Position numbers and translations under genes: made by a program. Below, in pieces: positions 1 through 11,700 of a stretch of 64,000 nucleotides of DNA; position 1 is the stretch's first letter, and every line of letters begins with the position of its first letter. This stretch comes from Eretmocerus hayati. Lineage: Eukaryota; Arthropoda; Insecta; Hymenoptera; Aphelinidae. Under the pieces are notes generated by a model. That model searched no databases. It had not been told where the DNA came from and worked only from the letters and a program-made list of their open reading frames with translations. The stretch spans positions 88,957,907 through 89,021,906 of the forward strand of contig CM056744.1 of NCBI GenBank assembly GCA_029851415.1, read 5' to 3'.

Positions 1-90
1 TATAATATGGAATTCCATTAATGAATTGAACGGAAAAATGCATATCATAAGTGATTTTGGTAGATTTTTTCGTCCTTGATGGTTAATATA

Positions 91-438
91 CAAGTTGAAC
101 CTTTGGTCTCATCGATCTTGAAGGACGGTGGGGAACTAAATAAATCCCCAAAATTTCATGATGGAAATTTTATTGCGACGTTTCGTCCACTAGGTTTTGT
201 GGACCTCATCAGGCTTCAGGTTTACTTGTATTGACAGGAGCCAGACGTTATGTCTGTGCTCTATTACAAGATCGTCCAAAATATCATGACGATCTAAAGA
301 ATAACAAACCTGAAGCCTGATGAGGTCCACAAAACCTAGTGGACGAAACGTCGCAATAAAATTTCCATCATGAAATTTTGGGAATTTATTTAGTTCCCCA
401 CCGTCCTTCAAGATCGATGAGACCAAAGGTTCAACTTG
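91..438. repeat. 348-bp hairpin (foldback MITE-like)
   Basis: Arms 91-223 and 306-438 are reverse complements of each other over about 133 bp with very few mismatches, around an 82-bp spacer. No coding potential is seen; open frames here are accidental. The form is that of a small non-autonomous foldback element. No convincing target-site duplication was found. Confidence 0.9.
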
Positions 439-1049
439 GAAAAATGCATAGATAGTCGCGACATGTTATTGAAAACCGTCCGTAAGGTGTAGCATAATGG
501 GGTCCGTAAGGATTTTGGATAAGGGCAACGACTATAAATTCCAGCCCATGGGATCTTATATTTTACACTAACGCTATTGCCTACCTCGCTAACGCTCGTC
601 CGGCTTGGAAGTGTCTCTGATATGGTATGAGCCCCTGAAATGCTTCTGTAATTCAACAATGTAACGTTGAGATTTCATAACACAGTGGATTCGGAAAAAA
701 TAATTTCCTTGATGTAATCTAGTAACTGTGATCGAGAACTATTGAGTTGGTGTGATGTTGCGCAAAGTGAGGTTCCTGAATCTCCGGTAAGAATCTGGGA
801 ATTTGCTTAATTAATTTAATTTGTTGGAAGGATATTGCGAAATGTACGATTATTCGTCTTATGAATCCTATCCCACTTATGATTTGTAAATAGATGAAAA
901 ACTAATCACAAAGGATATTTCTCTCTTCAGCAATGAATAACATGTATACCCTTATTGCCCATCTCGTTTGACTCAATCAATACACCAATTTCGAAATAGT
1001 TATTTACATCCGATGATGCAATTATACTGAAATAGACAACTATTCGAAT
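439..1049. other. Non-coding, nothing recognised
   Basis: AT-rich sequence with no supported gene. A short stretch near 500 (TCCGTAAGGATTTTGG) resembles one near 14720 (TTCGTAAGGATTTTGG), which may mark a shared dispersed repeat, but the match is too short to be sure. Confidence 0.4.
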
Positions 1050-1678
1050 CTAATGGACAGTGGAAACTAAAGCAATTTTCACTGAAATTTCAGTGGAAGT
1101 TGAACTGAAACTCTAGCGATTTTCAATGGAATTCCAGTGGAAATTTCATAGTGATTTTTACTGGAATTTTAGTGATTTTCACTGAAACTCTAGAAATTTC
1201 CACTCTTCAATAAAAGTTTCACTGAAACTTGAGCGATTTTCAACGATTTTCACTGAAATTTCGGTGGAACTTCCACTAAAATTTTCGCGATTTCCACTGA
1301 TTTTTAGTGACATTTTCACTGATTTTTAAGTGAAATTTTCACTGAATTTTTAGTGAAATTTCCACTGAATTTTTAATGATATTTCCACTGGATTTTTAGT
1401 GAAATTTTCACTGATTTTCTAGTGAGATTTCCACTGAATTTTTAGTGAAATTTTCACTGATTTTCTAGTGAGATTTCCACTGAATTTTTAGTAAAATTTT
1501 CACCAATTTTTTTAGTGAAATTTTCACCGAATTCTTAGTGAAATTTTCACTGATTTTTTAGTGAAATTTTCACCGAATTTTTAGTGAAATTTTCACTGAT
1601 TTTTTAGTGAAATTTCCACTGGAATTTTAGTGGAATTTTCACTGAATTTTTAGTGAGATTTCCACTGAATTTTTAATG
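1050..1678. repeat. Degenerate CACTGA/TCAGTG-type tandem array
   Basis: The block is built from variants of TTTTAGTGAAATTTTCACTGA, spaced about 20-45 bp apart. Each unit is itself nearly palindromic (AGTGAAAT / ATTTCACT), so the array can pair with itself in many registers. It abuts the left end of the 5.7-kb foldback element exactly; a few bases of the same motif also follow that element's right end (7411-7440). Confidence 0.85.
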
Positions 1679-3778
1679 AAAGGACCCCGCTCCGAGAGAT
1701 AGGATTTTGGCTTTCGGTTAATTTTGTCGGGGAAGAAATATGTTGTGCACAAAATTCTGAACAAAAAGTTCAATGGGCTCGAAGACGGAAAATGGCTAGT
1801 TTTTTCAGTATAAATCAAATAAATACCAATAAATGGGAGGTTATGAGGTTATCTAGAACAACAACAAAGGCTTGTCTGCAGCGTTCGAATTTGAATTGAA
1901 AATGTACAATTTGAGTGTGATGTAGCTAAAAGGTCATCACTTTGGTAATTGAAACATTTTATCTGAAACCTTCGATACAAGAAGCAAATAAATGCATGCA
2001 AAAAAAGTGATAATGCGCGATTGACAAAGAAATCATATCGGCTTGTATTCTCAACAGTTACATTTCATTTCAATCAATGTAGCAGCTAACGCTGGAGCTG
2101 GATCATAAGGCTGTGCTGACTCGATGCAACGAGTACATGATCTCGAGAGCCCAGATATGGGGCGGGAGCGGCTTTTTGACATCAACATCATCGCATAGCA
2201 TGAGGCTCGCGCTTTGAGTAGTTGATAAAAGGTGTCCGATGGTGCATGGCTGCAATTAAATTATATGGAATGAATCAAAATTAATCTTGGATCGCGTGAG
2301 ACTAGTGTCTGCCAAATATTTCGAGGATATGGAGATCGAATTTCATATTGCCGTATCTCGAGATCATATCGCGTAAGAGGCTGCGGGGTCGAGAGCAAGC
2401 GACTATCAAAATCGAGCTCGGAAAGTCGAGTGTGGGCTGTTTTTGAGGTATTTCAAGGTCGCTAAACACGGATATGACATTGCCTTGCCTCCTAATCGTG
2501 TTGCGTGGGCGGCTGCGGGGGCGGAGGCGCGAATTGACTGAGATCGAAGCTCGAGACTTGAGTAAGGGTGTTTTTGGGGTATTTTGGGGTCGCTAAGCAC
2601 GAATTCGAGATCGTCCAGACTCCAAGTCATGTTGCGTGGGCAGTTGGGGGGGGGGGGGTCGAGTAGAGGCACAAATTGACCAAGATTGGAGTTTGAGAGT
2701 TGAGTAGGGGTTGTTTTTGGAGTCTTTTGGCATCGCTGAGCACGTATTTGAGATTACACAGCTCCCGAATCGTGTTGAATGGGTGGCTGCAAGAGCAAGG
2801 ACGCGTGTTGAACTAGAAAAAACTGGAAGAGCCGGCGGGGGGCAAGTCCTTGATATCTCGAGATCACTGGACACAAATCTCAGATCACTCAGCCTCAGAG
2901 CCGTATTGGGTGGGCGGCTGTGATTGTGAATTCGATGTAGTTTTTTGACAATGATCATTTCCTGAGATAGAATCTGACCAGGATTGTAAGCCGAATTAAG
3001 GCATCGGGACCAGAACACGAGCATACGCCAAGTATCTTCATTGACCGAGGGGTCGAGCGATATCCTGTTGATCGGAATTCCGATTCACTAGGTATGTAAT
3101 CACAATTTTTGATCACGGAATAGGACACAAATAGTTTCAGGCGTGAATCTGCGAGATAGTGGTGACTGCAAGGAGATTTGAGACCTGAATCTCTATCCTG
3201 GCCATCTTTACAAGCAGGATCTGATTGGATGTACCGAGAGGCACGATGACCAAACAATGCCCAGAATCACCACGTGATCCAATAGCCTAAGGATCGGAAG
3301 ATATCCCAGGACGTGCGATTCTGAAATCTTAGCTCTGTGGCAAGAAACTCAAGAATCTACCCGACTCTTTCTCAAGATTTTTGATCACACGCTGAGATTT
3401 CAGGATCACACTCCCTAAAACACCACACGATCAAGCTGCTTTGAAATCGTGCTTTGGCCACGGTCGTTGTATTGTAGTCATGTTCCTCGCAGGATCAGAT
3501 GATACTCCCTATGAAATCGTCCAGAATAGTGAATCAGCTCTCAAATCTCCTTGCAGTCACCGCCCTCCCATAGATTCACGCCCGAAAAGATTCGTAGTCC
3601 ATACCAATATCAAGAATTGTGATCGCATAGCTAGAGGATCGTAGTTTCAATCCCTAGAAAATTGCTCGATCTTTGGACCACCAAACACACTCGGCTTAGT
3701 CTCGAGGTATGGTGTCAGATAACAGGTTTATTCGAATATGCTGGTCGGAGCGCTCCGAACTCTGGGATCTCCCTCTCT

Positions 3779-4627
3779 CTCTCTCTCTTCGAGAGAGTCA
3801 TTGGTTCAACCGCATCTAGATTACTGCACAGTCGTGTACCTCGACGCCACGGACGAACAGCGGCAACGGATACAGAGACTGAGCAATTCATGTGTGAGAT
3901 TCATCTTTGATCTTAGGAAAGACGAGCACATCACCCCGTTTAGGGAGCGATTGGGTTGGTTACGTACTGATTCGCGGAGAATGTACTTCGCAGCACTTTT
4001 AATGCATAAGATCATGCATTTGGGAGAACCTGGCTACCTTGCTGCGATGTTTACCAGGTACCAATCCGAACGCCCCGCACGCGGTGATACAGAAGAGCGG
4101 GTACTCAAAGTTCCCAATATGAGACTTGAGTATGGAAGAAGATCTTTCCAGGTTCAATGTGCGCATTTGTGGAACTTTCTCCCTCCGGGCTTTCGGCAGC
4201 TGGGGAAGATATCGTTGTTTAAAGGGGCCTTAAAAGATCTCTTGATGACACAGACTCCTCAGAAGATTGATGTGGAGAAGAAGCATTATTTTAATCTATG
4301 ATAGGCTTGGGTTCTTATTTTCAGCTTACGATTAGTTTTACGTGACCTTCTGTCTCCTGACTGAAGCAAACTGTGATATTTTCTTTTTTGTGAACCCATG
4401 CTCTCAGATTTTAGACATACGCGAATTCGCAATTGTAATGACTAGTCACAATTTGTGATATGTACCTGTCCTTGACCAAATCGCTTGTGTTATATATATT
4501 TTACACCTTTTCTTTTTATTTTTGAATTTTTGAATACTCAATTATTTCTAGAATTATGCAACATATGTAAAAATATGTGGGTTATATTTTGTCTTATGAC
4601 GAATAAAGGACATCAATCAATCAATCT
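3779..4627 (+). mobile_element. 5'-truncated LINE (Jockey/CR1-like) insertion
   Basis: The last part of a LINE open reading frame is followed by about 320 bp of 3' untranslated sequence and a short (CAAT)n tail at about 4611-4627. The 10-bp sequence CTCCCTCTCT occurs immediately before (3769-3778) and after (4628-4637) and is a plausible target-site duplication, though the CT-rich context weakens that. The 5' truncation is typical of LINE insertion. Confidence 0.8.
3786..4301 (+). pseudogene. LINE ORF2 C-terminal fragment
   Basis: Open frame without a stop down to TGA at 4299-4301. It aligns by eye with the C-terminal part of the other two LINE copies in the window (27340-27862 and 63800-64000). 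Shared stretches are QPHLDYC, SNSC, DEHITP and RERLGWLRTDSRRMYFAA, and the end is HYFNL. In intact elements this region lies downstream of the reverse transcriptase YADD motif, which is missing here. It is a dead 5'-truncated copy. Confidence 0.85.
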
Positions 4628-7411
4628 CTCCCTCTCTTACTCATTGCGTTTGAAAAGAGAGAATTGGGTGTAGGAGCGCTCCGAGCGCTCCGAACTAGCA
4701 TAATCAGGTGAATTTAATGTGAGTCTTCCCACGACTTGGGATCAGATTTCATCCGTGGGGATGTCCAGATTCAGCGAAGAAACACTCGAATCTCCTACCC
4801 GTCAGTATCGAGTAGTAGATTCACGTCCGCCAATATATTCGAATCGAATCCTTCTCGAGATTTTTGACCACATAGCTAGGATTTCAGAATCGGACGTCCG
4901 AGGTTATCTCCCGATCCCTAGGCTATTGGATCACGTGTTGGTTCTGGGCCGTTGTATGGTCACCATGCTTCTCGATACATGAGATCAGATTCTGCTTGTA
5001 AAGATGGCCAGGATAGAGATTCAATGCTGGAATCTCCTTGCAGTCAACACCTTTTCCTAGATTCACGCTCGAAAAGATTTGTAGTCCATTCCGTTATCAA
5101 TAATTGTGATCACATAGCTAGAGGATCGTAGTTCCCGTGCCCAGAATATTGCTCGAATTTTCGGCCACTGAACACACTATGCTTAGGTTCGTGGTAATGT
5201 GACCGAATAACGAAAGTCATCCCACTACTTGGGTTCAGATTTAACCCGTGGGGATGTCCAGATTCAGCAAGGGAAAACTCAAATCTCCTAACCGTTACTA
5301 TCGAGAAGTAGATTCACGCCCGTAAATCAATGAGAATAGGCCCCTCCTCGAGATTTATGATCACAGAGTTAAGATTTCATAATCGCACATCCTGGGATAT
5401 CTCCTGATCCCTGAGCTATTGGATCATGTAATAGTTCTGGGTGGTTGTATGGTCACCATGTTTCTCGGTACATGAGATCAGATTTCGCTTGTGAAAACAG
5501 TCAAAATAGAGATCCAACGCTTGAATCTTCTTGCAGTCATCACCCTCCCATAGATTCTCGCCCGCAACGATTTGTGGTCCATTACGTCATTGAGGATTAT
5601 GATCACATAGCTAGAGGATCAGAGTTCGAATCCCTAGGATATTGCCCGGTGCTCCATCCCACAAACACAGTTGGCTTAGGCTCGTGGTATGCGTGATTTT
5701 CGCCCGTCAATGTATGAGAATCGACTGCTCATTAAGATTTCCGGTTACAGAGCCGAGATTTCAGTATCACACTCCCTAAGTCATTACCCAATCCCGCTGC
5801 TATCACATCAAGCTCTGGTCATGGTCGTTGAGAAGTGGTCATGCTTCGCGCATGATGAGATGAGACTCCGCCTGGAAAATTGGCCAGAATAGAGATTCAG
5901 CTCTCAAATCTCCTTGCAGTCACCACTCTCTCGCAGATTCACGCTTGAAACTATTTGTGTCCTATTCCGTGATCAAAAATTGTGATTACATACCTAGTGA
6001 ATCGGAATTCCGATTAACAGGATATCGCTCGACCCCTCGGTCAATGAAGATACTTGGCGTATGCTCGTGTTCTGGTCCCGATGCCTTAATTCGGCTTACA
6101 ATCCTGGTCAGATTCTATCTCAGGAAATGATCATTGTCAAAAAACTACATCGAATTCACAATCACAGCCGCCCACCCAATACGGCTCTGAGGCTGAGTGA
6201 TCTGAGATTTGTGTCCAGTGATCTCGAGATATCAAGGACTTGCCCCCCGCCGGCTCTTCCAGTTTTATCTAGTTCAACACGCGTCCTTGCTCTCGCAGCC
6301 ACCCATTCCACACGATTCGGGAGCTGTGTAATCTCAAATACGTGCTCAGCGATGCCAAAAGACTCCAAAAACAACCCCTACTCAACTCTCAAACTCCAAT
6401 CTTGGTCAATTTGTGCCTCTACTCGACCCCCCCCCCCCCCCAACTGCCCACGCAACATGACTTGGAGTCTGGACGATCTCGAATTCGTGCTTAGCGACCC
6501 CAAAATACCCCAAAAACACCCTTACTCAAGTCTCGAGCTTCGATCTCAGTCAATTCGCGCCTCCGCCCCCGCAGCCGCCCACGCAACACGATTAGGAGGC
6601 AAGGCAATGTCATATCCGTGTTTAGCGACCTTGAAATACCTCAAAAACAACCCACACTCGACTTTTCGAGCTCGATTTTGATAGTCGCTTGCTCTCGACC
6701 CCGCAGCCTCTTACGCGATATGATCTCGAGATGCGGCAATATGAAATTCGATCTCCATATCCTCGAAATATTTGGCAGACACTAGTCTCACGCGATCCAA
6801 GATTAATTTTGATTCATTCCATATAATTTAATTGCAGCCATGCACCATCGGACACCTTTTATCAACTACTCAAAGCGCGAGCCTCATGCTATGCGATGAT
6901 GTTGATGTCAAAAAGCCGCTCCCGCCCCATATCTGGGCTCTCGAGATCATGTACTCGTTGCATCGAGTCAGCACAGCCTTATGATCCAGCTCCAGCGTTA
7001 GCTGCTACATTGATTGAAATGAAATGTAACTGTTGAGAATACAAGCCGATATGATTTCTTTGTCAATCGCGCATTATCACTTTTTTTGCATGCATTTATT
7101 TGCTTCTTGTATCGAAGGTTTCAGATAAAATGTTTCAATTACCAAAGTGATGACCTTTTAGCTACATCACACTCAAATTGTACATTTTCAATTCAAATTC
7201 GAACGCTGCGGACAAGCCTTTGTTGTTGTTCTAGATAACCTCATAACCTCCCATTTATTGGTATTTATTTGATTTATACTGAAAAAAATAGCCATTTTCC
7301 GTCTTCGAGCCCATTGAACTTTTTGTTCAGAATTTTGTGCTTGACAACATATTTCTTCCCCGACAAAATTAACCGAAAGCCAAAATCCTATCTCTCGGAG
7401 CGGGGTCCTTT

Positions 7412-8721
7412 CCACTGAAATTCAGTGAAACGTATCACTTGAATTCGAGTAATTTCCACTCCATCCATTCACCGACCCACCCACCCATCGAGCCACCCAT
7501 AATCCATACGGCCATCCATCACACTTCACCCCCTCCAAATAAGCAACCCGATACGCGAGATGCTGACGGACAAATTCTGGCTGGGCTTTTCATTATTCTA
7601 ATGTGTGTTTTGAAATGTTCCAATAATTCCAGCTGTATCTCCGACGAGAAGGCCCGTTTGACAAGGATACATTGGATTAATCGTGTTCAGTGTAATACGA
7701 GACTGTTATTGAACTCTGGGGTAGATTGGCGAAATGGACCCGGTGCTGGCCTCTTGACGATGGTCAATAGTTTTATCAAAAATGACGGGTTATAAGAGTA
7801 AAACTTGATGCATAAGAATTTAAGTCAATAAACTTTTCGAATAACTTCGATGACGCATTGCTCACCAAAAATATTATAGAAACGCAAGCCAGATCTTGCT
7901 GGTGTGTCATATCAACTTTCACGTTCTGTAACTCTGGTTAGAGAAAAAATTAATTGACGTCAACAACAAGTAATTATCGAGGCTGTTTTTCTCATTCTCA
8001 AATAGAATAAACTCGAAGGCAAAATATCAATGTGCTTGAACAAATAAGATGTATAATTTGAAACTGCTTCATTTTTTAGCTATGCAATCGGTTAGTTCCA
8101 GCTCTTTTAGAGACTTTTGTAAAAATTAACTCTTTTGAATCGACAGCATGACCCGCTTGATACATTGGATGAACTGCTCTTGATGTATGAGATGAAATAC
8201 AACATATTACGTGAGAACATATATGATAACTAACCCAAAATGGTCCATGTATTTGCAGAATATTGATAATACGAAAGAAAAAAATTCTATGTCTAATTTC
8301 AAAAGCATCACCTTTTTTTACTCGCTGAAAGTTTTTCATCAAAATAGTACTTTTCTCTAATTATCAAAGAATTGGATGTAGCAATTCCGAGTCTCAATCA
8401 ATATTCTCAGTAATTAAGTAATATCTCGTGTTTTCATTGATAAGATAATTACGACTTGTTGTTGAAAGCATCAAATTGAGCAGCGGAAGAATCAATGTAT
8501 CGTTGAAGCCGAGCAGAGGCGTGTTCGTAAAGAAGCTCACAATCAGTGCTATTATTAATTTACGTACATACTGTATAATTGCATCATACTCATCATAATA
8601 TGTATAACAAGAACGGCGCCAGTTCCTTTTCATTTTCTTTTCTGAGTGATTTTGAATAATCCTTCAAATGTGTTAGAATCCCTGTTGTAGTGCTACCAGT
8701 ATATTGCATCTTTAGTCAGTC
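7412..8721. other. Upstream region of GH1-A
   Basis: No gene supported. At 7480-7550 there is a C-rich stretch with loosely repeated CCATCCA/CCACCCA. The last part before the ATG at 8722 should contain the GH1-A promoter and 5' untranslated sequence, but I could not place a TATA box or initiator with confidence. Confidence 0.4.
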
Positions 8722-11700
8722 ATGGGCTTGATACAGTTCGCAAATTTCGTCCTATTCGTACATCTCAGGTGAGTTTTCGAATCGACGAAAGTTTTCCCCT
8801 ATTATTCTGGTGCAATCCTGATCTGAGCCTTGGACTACAATCTCACTAGCAGGAGCCGAAAATTATCTAAAAATTTATGAATATTTGAGCATAATCATTG
8901 ACAAATTGCACTATCAAGGTTCGTGAGCAGTGAAAAAGATGAAGAGTGGTCCTTTCCGAAGGGTTTCTTGATAGGAACAGCTACGTCCGCCTATCAAATT
9001 GAAGGGGGATGGAATGCAAGCGGTACGAAAAATATTCAAATTTTCCTACACGACTCACCATTGATGAAACAGATGGTTCATTTTCATTAGTTTCGAAAAC
9101 GCCATTTCTCAATGATACACTCTCATGCAATTTCGAGTCCATCGAAATTGCATGAGAGTGATTTTTCCGCAACTAAATTCATCAATATGGGAAAAAATCT
9201 AGATGAAATGTTGTTTCTAAATGTTAGCAATCTTGGAATTACATTTTACGATGACTTTCCCATCTTCTTCTCATGGAATGGCTTATCCATACTACCAAAT
9301 AGTCGAGATCAATTTTTGCGGGATTAGCCGCTCCATGAGTGAAAAAACACTTCACATTGACAAAATCATCGTGTTCCTGGAGAAGTATTTTTTAATTAAT
9401 CAAATAAATAGAAATATGGTTTTACAGACAAAGGAGAGAATGTTTGGGATCGTTACACGCATACTCAACCTGATAGAATTCCTAACATGGATAACGGTGA
9501 CATTGCTTGTGACTCGTTCCACAAATATAAGACCGATGTTCAATTATTGAAGAAATTAGGGGTAAGTTATACTACTCTGAAAAGTCTCACAACGTTCGAA
9601 CCAAATATATTTGCCTGACTTAACAGAGAAAATGTTCAATCTCAAATAAAATTATGAAAACTTGGGATTGAAATTGTCATCGTTCCAGGTAGATCATTAT
9701 CGATTTTCCATCAGTTGGTCCAGAATACTACCGACAGGCTACGCTAATATAATTAGCAAAGATGGGGTGCAATTTTACAACAATTTGCTGGATGAATTGG
9801 AGAAAAATAACATAATACCGTTGGTAACAATCTATCACTGGGATCATCCACAAATATTTCAAGATATCGGAGGTTGGACCAATGAAGCCATGGTTGATCT
9901 TTTTGGAGACTACGCCAGGGTTGTTTATCAAGAGTTTGGTCATCGCGTCAAGATGTTTATCACAATCAATGAACCTAACATAGTCTGTTTGAATGAATAT
10001 TACACAGGAAATTACGCACCAGGTACGTCTAGTATTAATCGACAAGGGGAGCACCAGCCTTGTTCTCTAACAAAACTCTGAGAATAATCTTGTTTTGGTA
10101 TAAAAAATGAAGATTTCAATCGGCCGCCTATCTCAAGATATAGCTACACAAATTAGCACAGTCAGGATATTTATGAAAGATATGATATCACGGAGGTTAG
10201 CCGAGGTGAATTATTTTCCCACAAAGAATCTACGGCGCCTTGTCCGCCGGGGAAACCAATTTGTTGCTTTCAGATACATCTGATAGACCTCTCTGCGGTA
10301 TTTTTAGTCATCCCCGAGCGTGCACAAGATGTGAATCGCATGTTTTGTGGGTCATTCCACGACTTTTCCCACAATTCGAGTACATCAAATAGAAATAGCA
10401 CCTCGACAGGATTGTGTCCACACCTAGAATTGATCAAATGACGTTTGAACATCAAACAACTACCCTTTCGCAGTATTTTTAGACACTCTGATATATGAGC
10501 GAGTGAGAATTTACCCACTTTTTGTCCCAAACGATGGATTTTCCGATGGTACCATCACGTTGTACGGATGTGAGACTATCGTGAGGCCCTGTCCACCCAA
10601 GAAAACCATTAGAGAGTATATCTAAATCGTATATAACTACGATTTCCAATAGCTTCCCCCGTACCTCTGAGCATGCGGGAGACCGTGTCGAGCTTTTTCG
10701 TCCGTGAGAAGTTAGCCGGGGTAAATTATTTTCCCACATAAAATCAATCTGGTGCCTTGTCCACCAGGGAAACCGATCTGTCAGCTTCCGGACACATGCA
10801 ATGGACCCCTCCGTGGTGTTTTCAGTCATCCTCGAGCGTGCACAAGATGGGAATCGCATGTTTTGTGGGTCGTTCCATGACTTTTTCCACAATTCGAGGA
10901 CATAAAGTGGAAATCGTACCTCGACAAGATTGCGTCCATACCTAGAATTGTTGAAATGATGTTTGAAGATCAAATGACTTTTTCGCAGCGAATTCTCACT
11001 CACCCATGAACCCAAGTGTCTGAAAATACTGCGAAGGGATAGTAATTTGATGTTTAAACATCATTTGAACAGTTCTAGGTGTGGACACAATCCTGTGGAG
11101 GTGCTATTTCCACTTCATGTCCTCGAATTGTGGGAAAAGTCGTGGAATGACCCACAGAACATGCGATTCCCATCTTGTGCCCGCTCGAGGATGACTGAAA
11201 ATACCGCAGAGGCGTCCATTGGATGTATCTGAAAGCTGACAGATTGGTTTCCCTGGTGGACAAGGCACCAGATAGATTCTTTGTGGGAAAATAATTCACC
11301 CCGGCCAACTTCCACGATATAAAGATATGGTCTTTCGGCATGAGCCTTTATAAGCTATGACAGTCTAGGTCTTATAGTATTTCTCCTTACCCGAAATCCT
11401 CACGAATTCTGTTAAGGGACACTCTGGAGACAATTTCCAATGAGTTCTCACAACAGTATAGGGGAGACTAAAACAAAATTGGACATTTTTTTTATTTTTT
11501 ATCTCATTAGCAATAACTTGGAAATCGAATCATACGTTTTCCAAAAGAATATTTTCCGTCTCTTCTAAATACCAGTGGATATGAGAAAGAATTTTCCAAC
11601 CTCCCGCGTAAAAATAGATTCTATTGGCCATATATTGGCGCAATATTGGAAATTGCTTTGGGCGATATATTGGCAATATATTGGAGAAACAATTAGCAAT

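Larger units (their letters stand above)
3250..5885. repeat. ~480-bp degenerate subrepeats inside the foldback
   Basis: A unit with landmarks AGATTCACGCCCG, GAGATTT.TGATCACA, TATTGGATCACGTG and CTTGCAGTCACC recurs near 3345, 4830, 5310 and 5693. Spacing is 480 bp between clean copies and about 385 bp where a copy has lost roughly 95 bp. Orientation flips near 3340: the copy left of that point is inverted. That point is the true symmetry centre of the element. No coding function is supported. Confidence 0.7.
1679..7411. mobile_element. 5.7-kb foldback (palindromic) element
   Basis: Sequence from 1679 to about 3240 returns in reverse complement from about 5880 to 7411. The outermost bases are AAAGGACCCCGCTCCGAGAG on the left and their complement on the right. 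Arms are about 1.5 kb and nearly identical (only scattered substitutions and a different G/C homopolymer length at 2647 versus 6429). The long open frames in both arms mirror each other and show no protein family, so I treat them as non-coding. The centre holds about 480-bp subrepeats: roughly one in inverted orientation on the left and four to five on the right, as in foldback elements with variable inner repeats. No transposase was seen, so mobility would need help in trans. A LINE fragment interrupts the loop at 3779-4627. Confidence 0.85.

Noticed and set aside
2406..3257. Several open frames of 80-140 codons on both strands in the left foldback arm, and their mirrors at 5945-6681
   Set aside because: They mirror each other across the palindrome on opposite strands, have no family motif and follow the low-complexity composition of the arm.
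10479..11015. 178-codon minus-strand frame in GH1-A intron 4
   Set aside because: Spans two copies of the ~300-bp repeat; similar short frames appear in each copy and on the opposite strand, so it is a by-product of the repeat.
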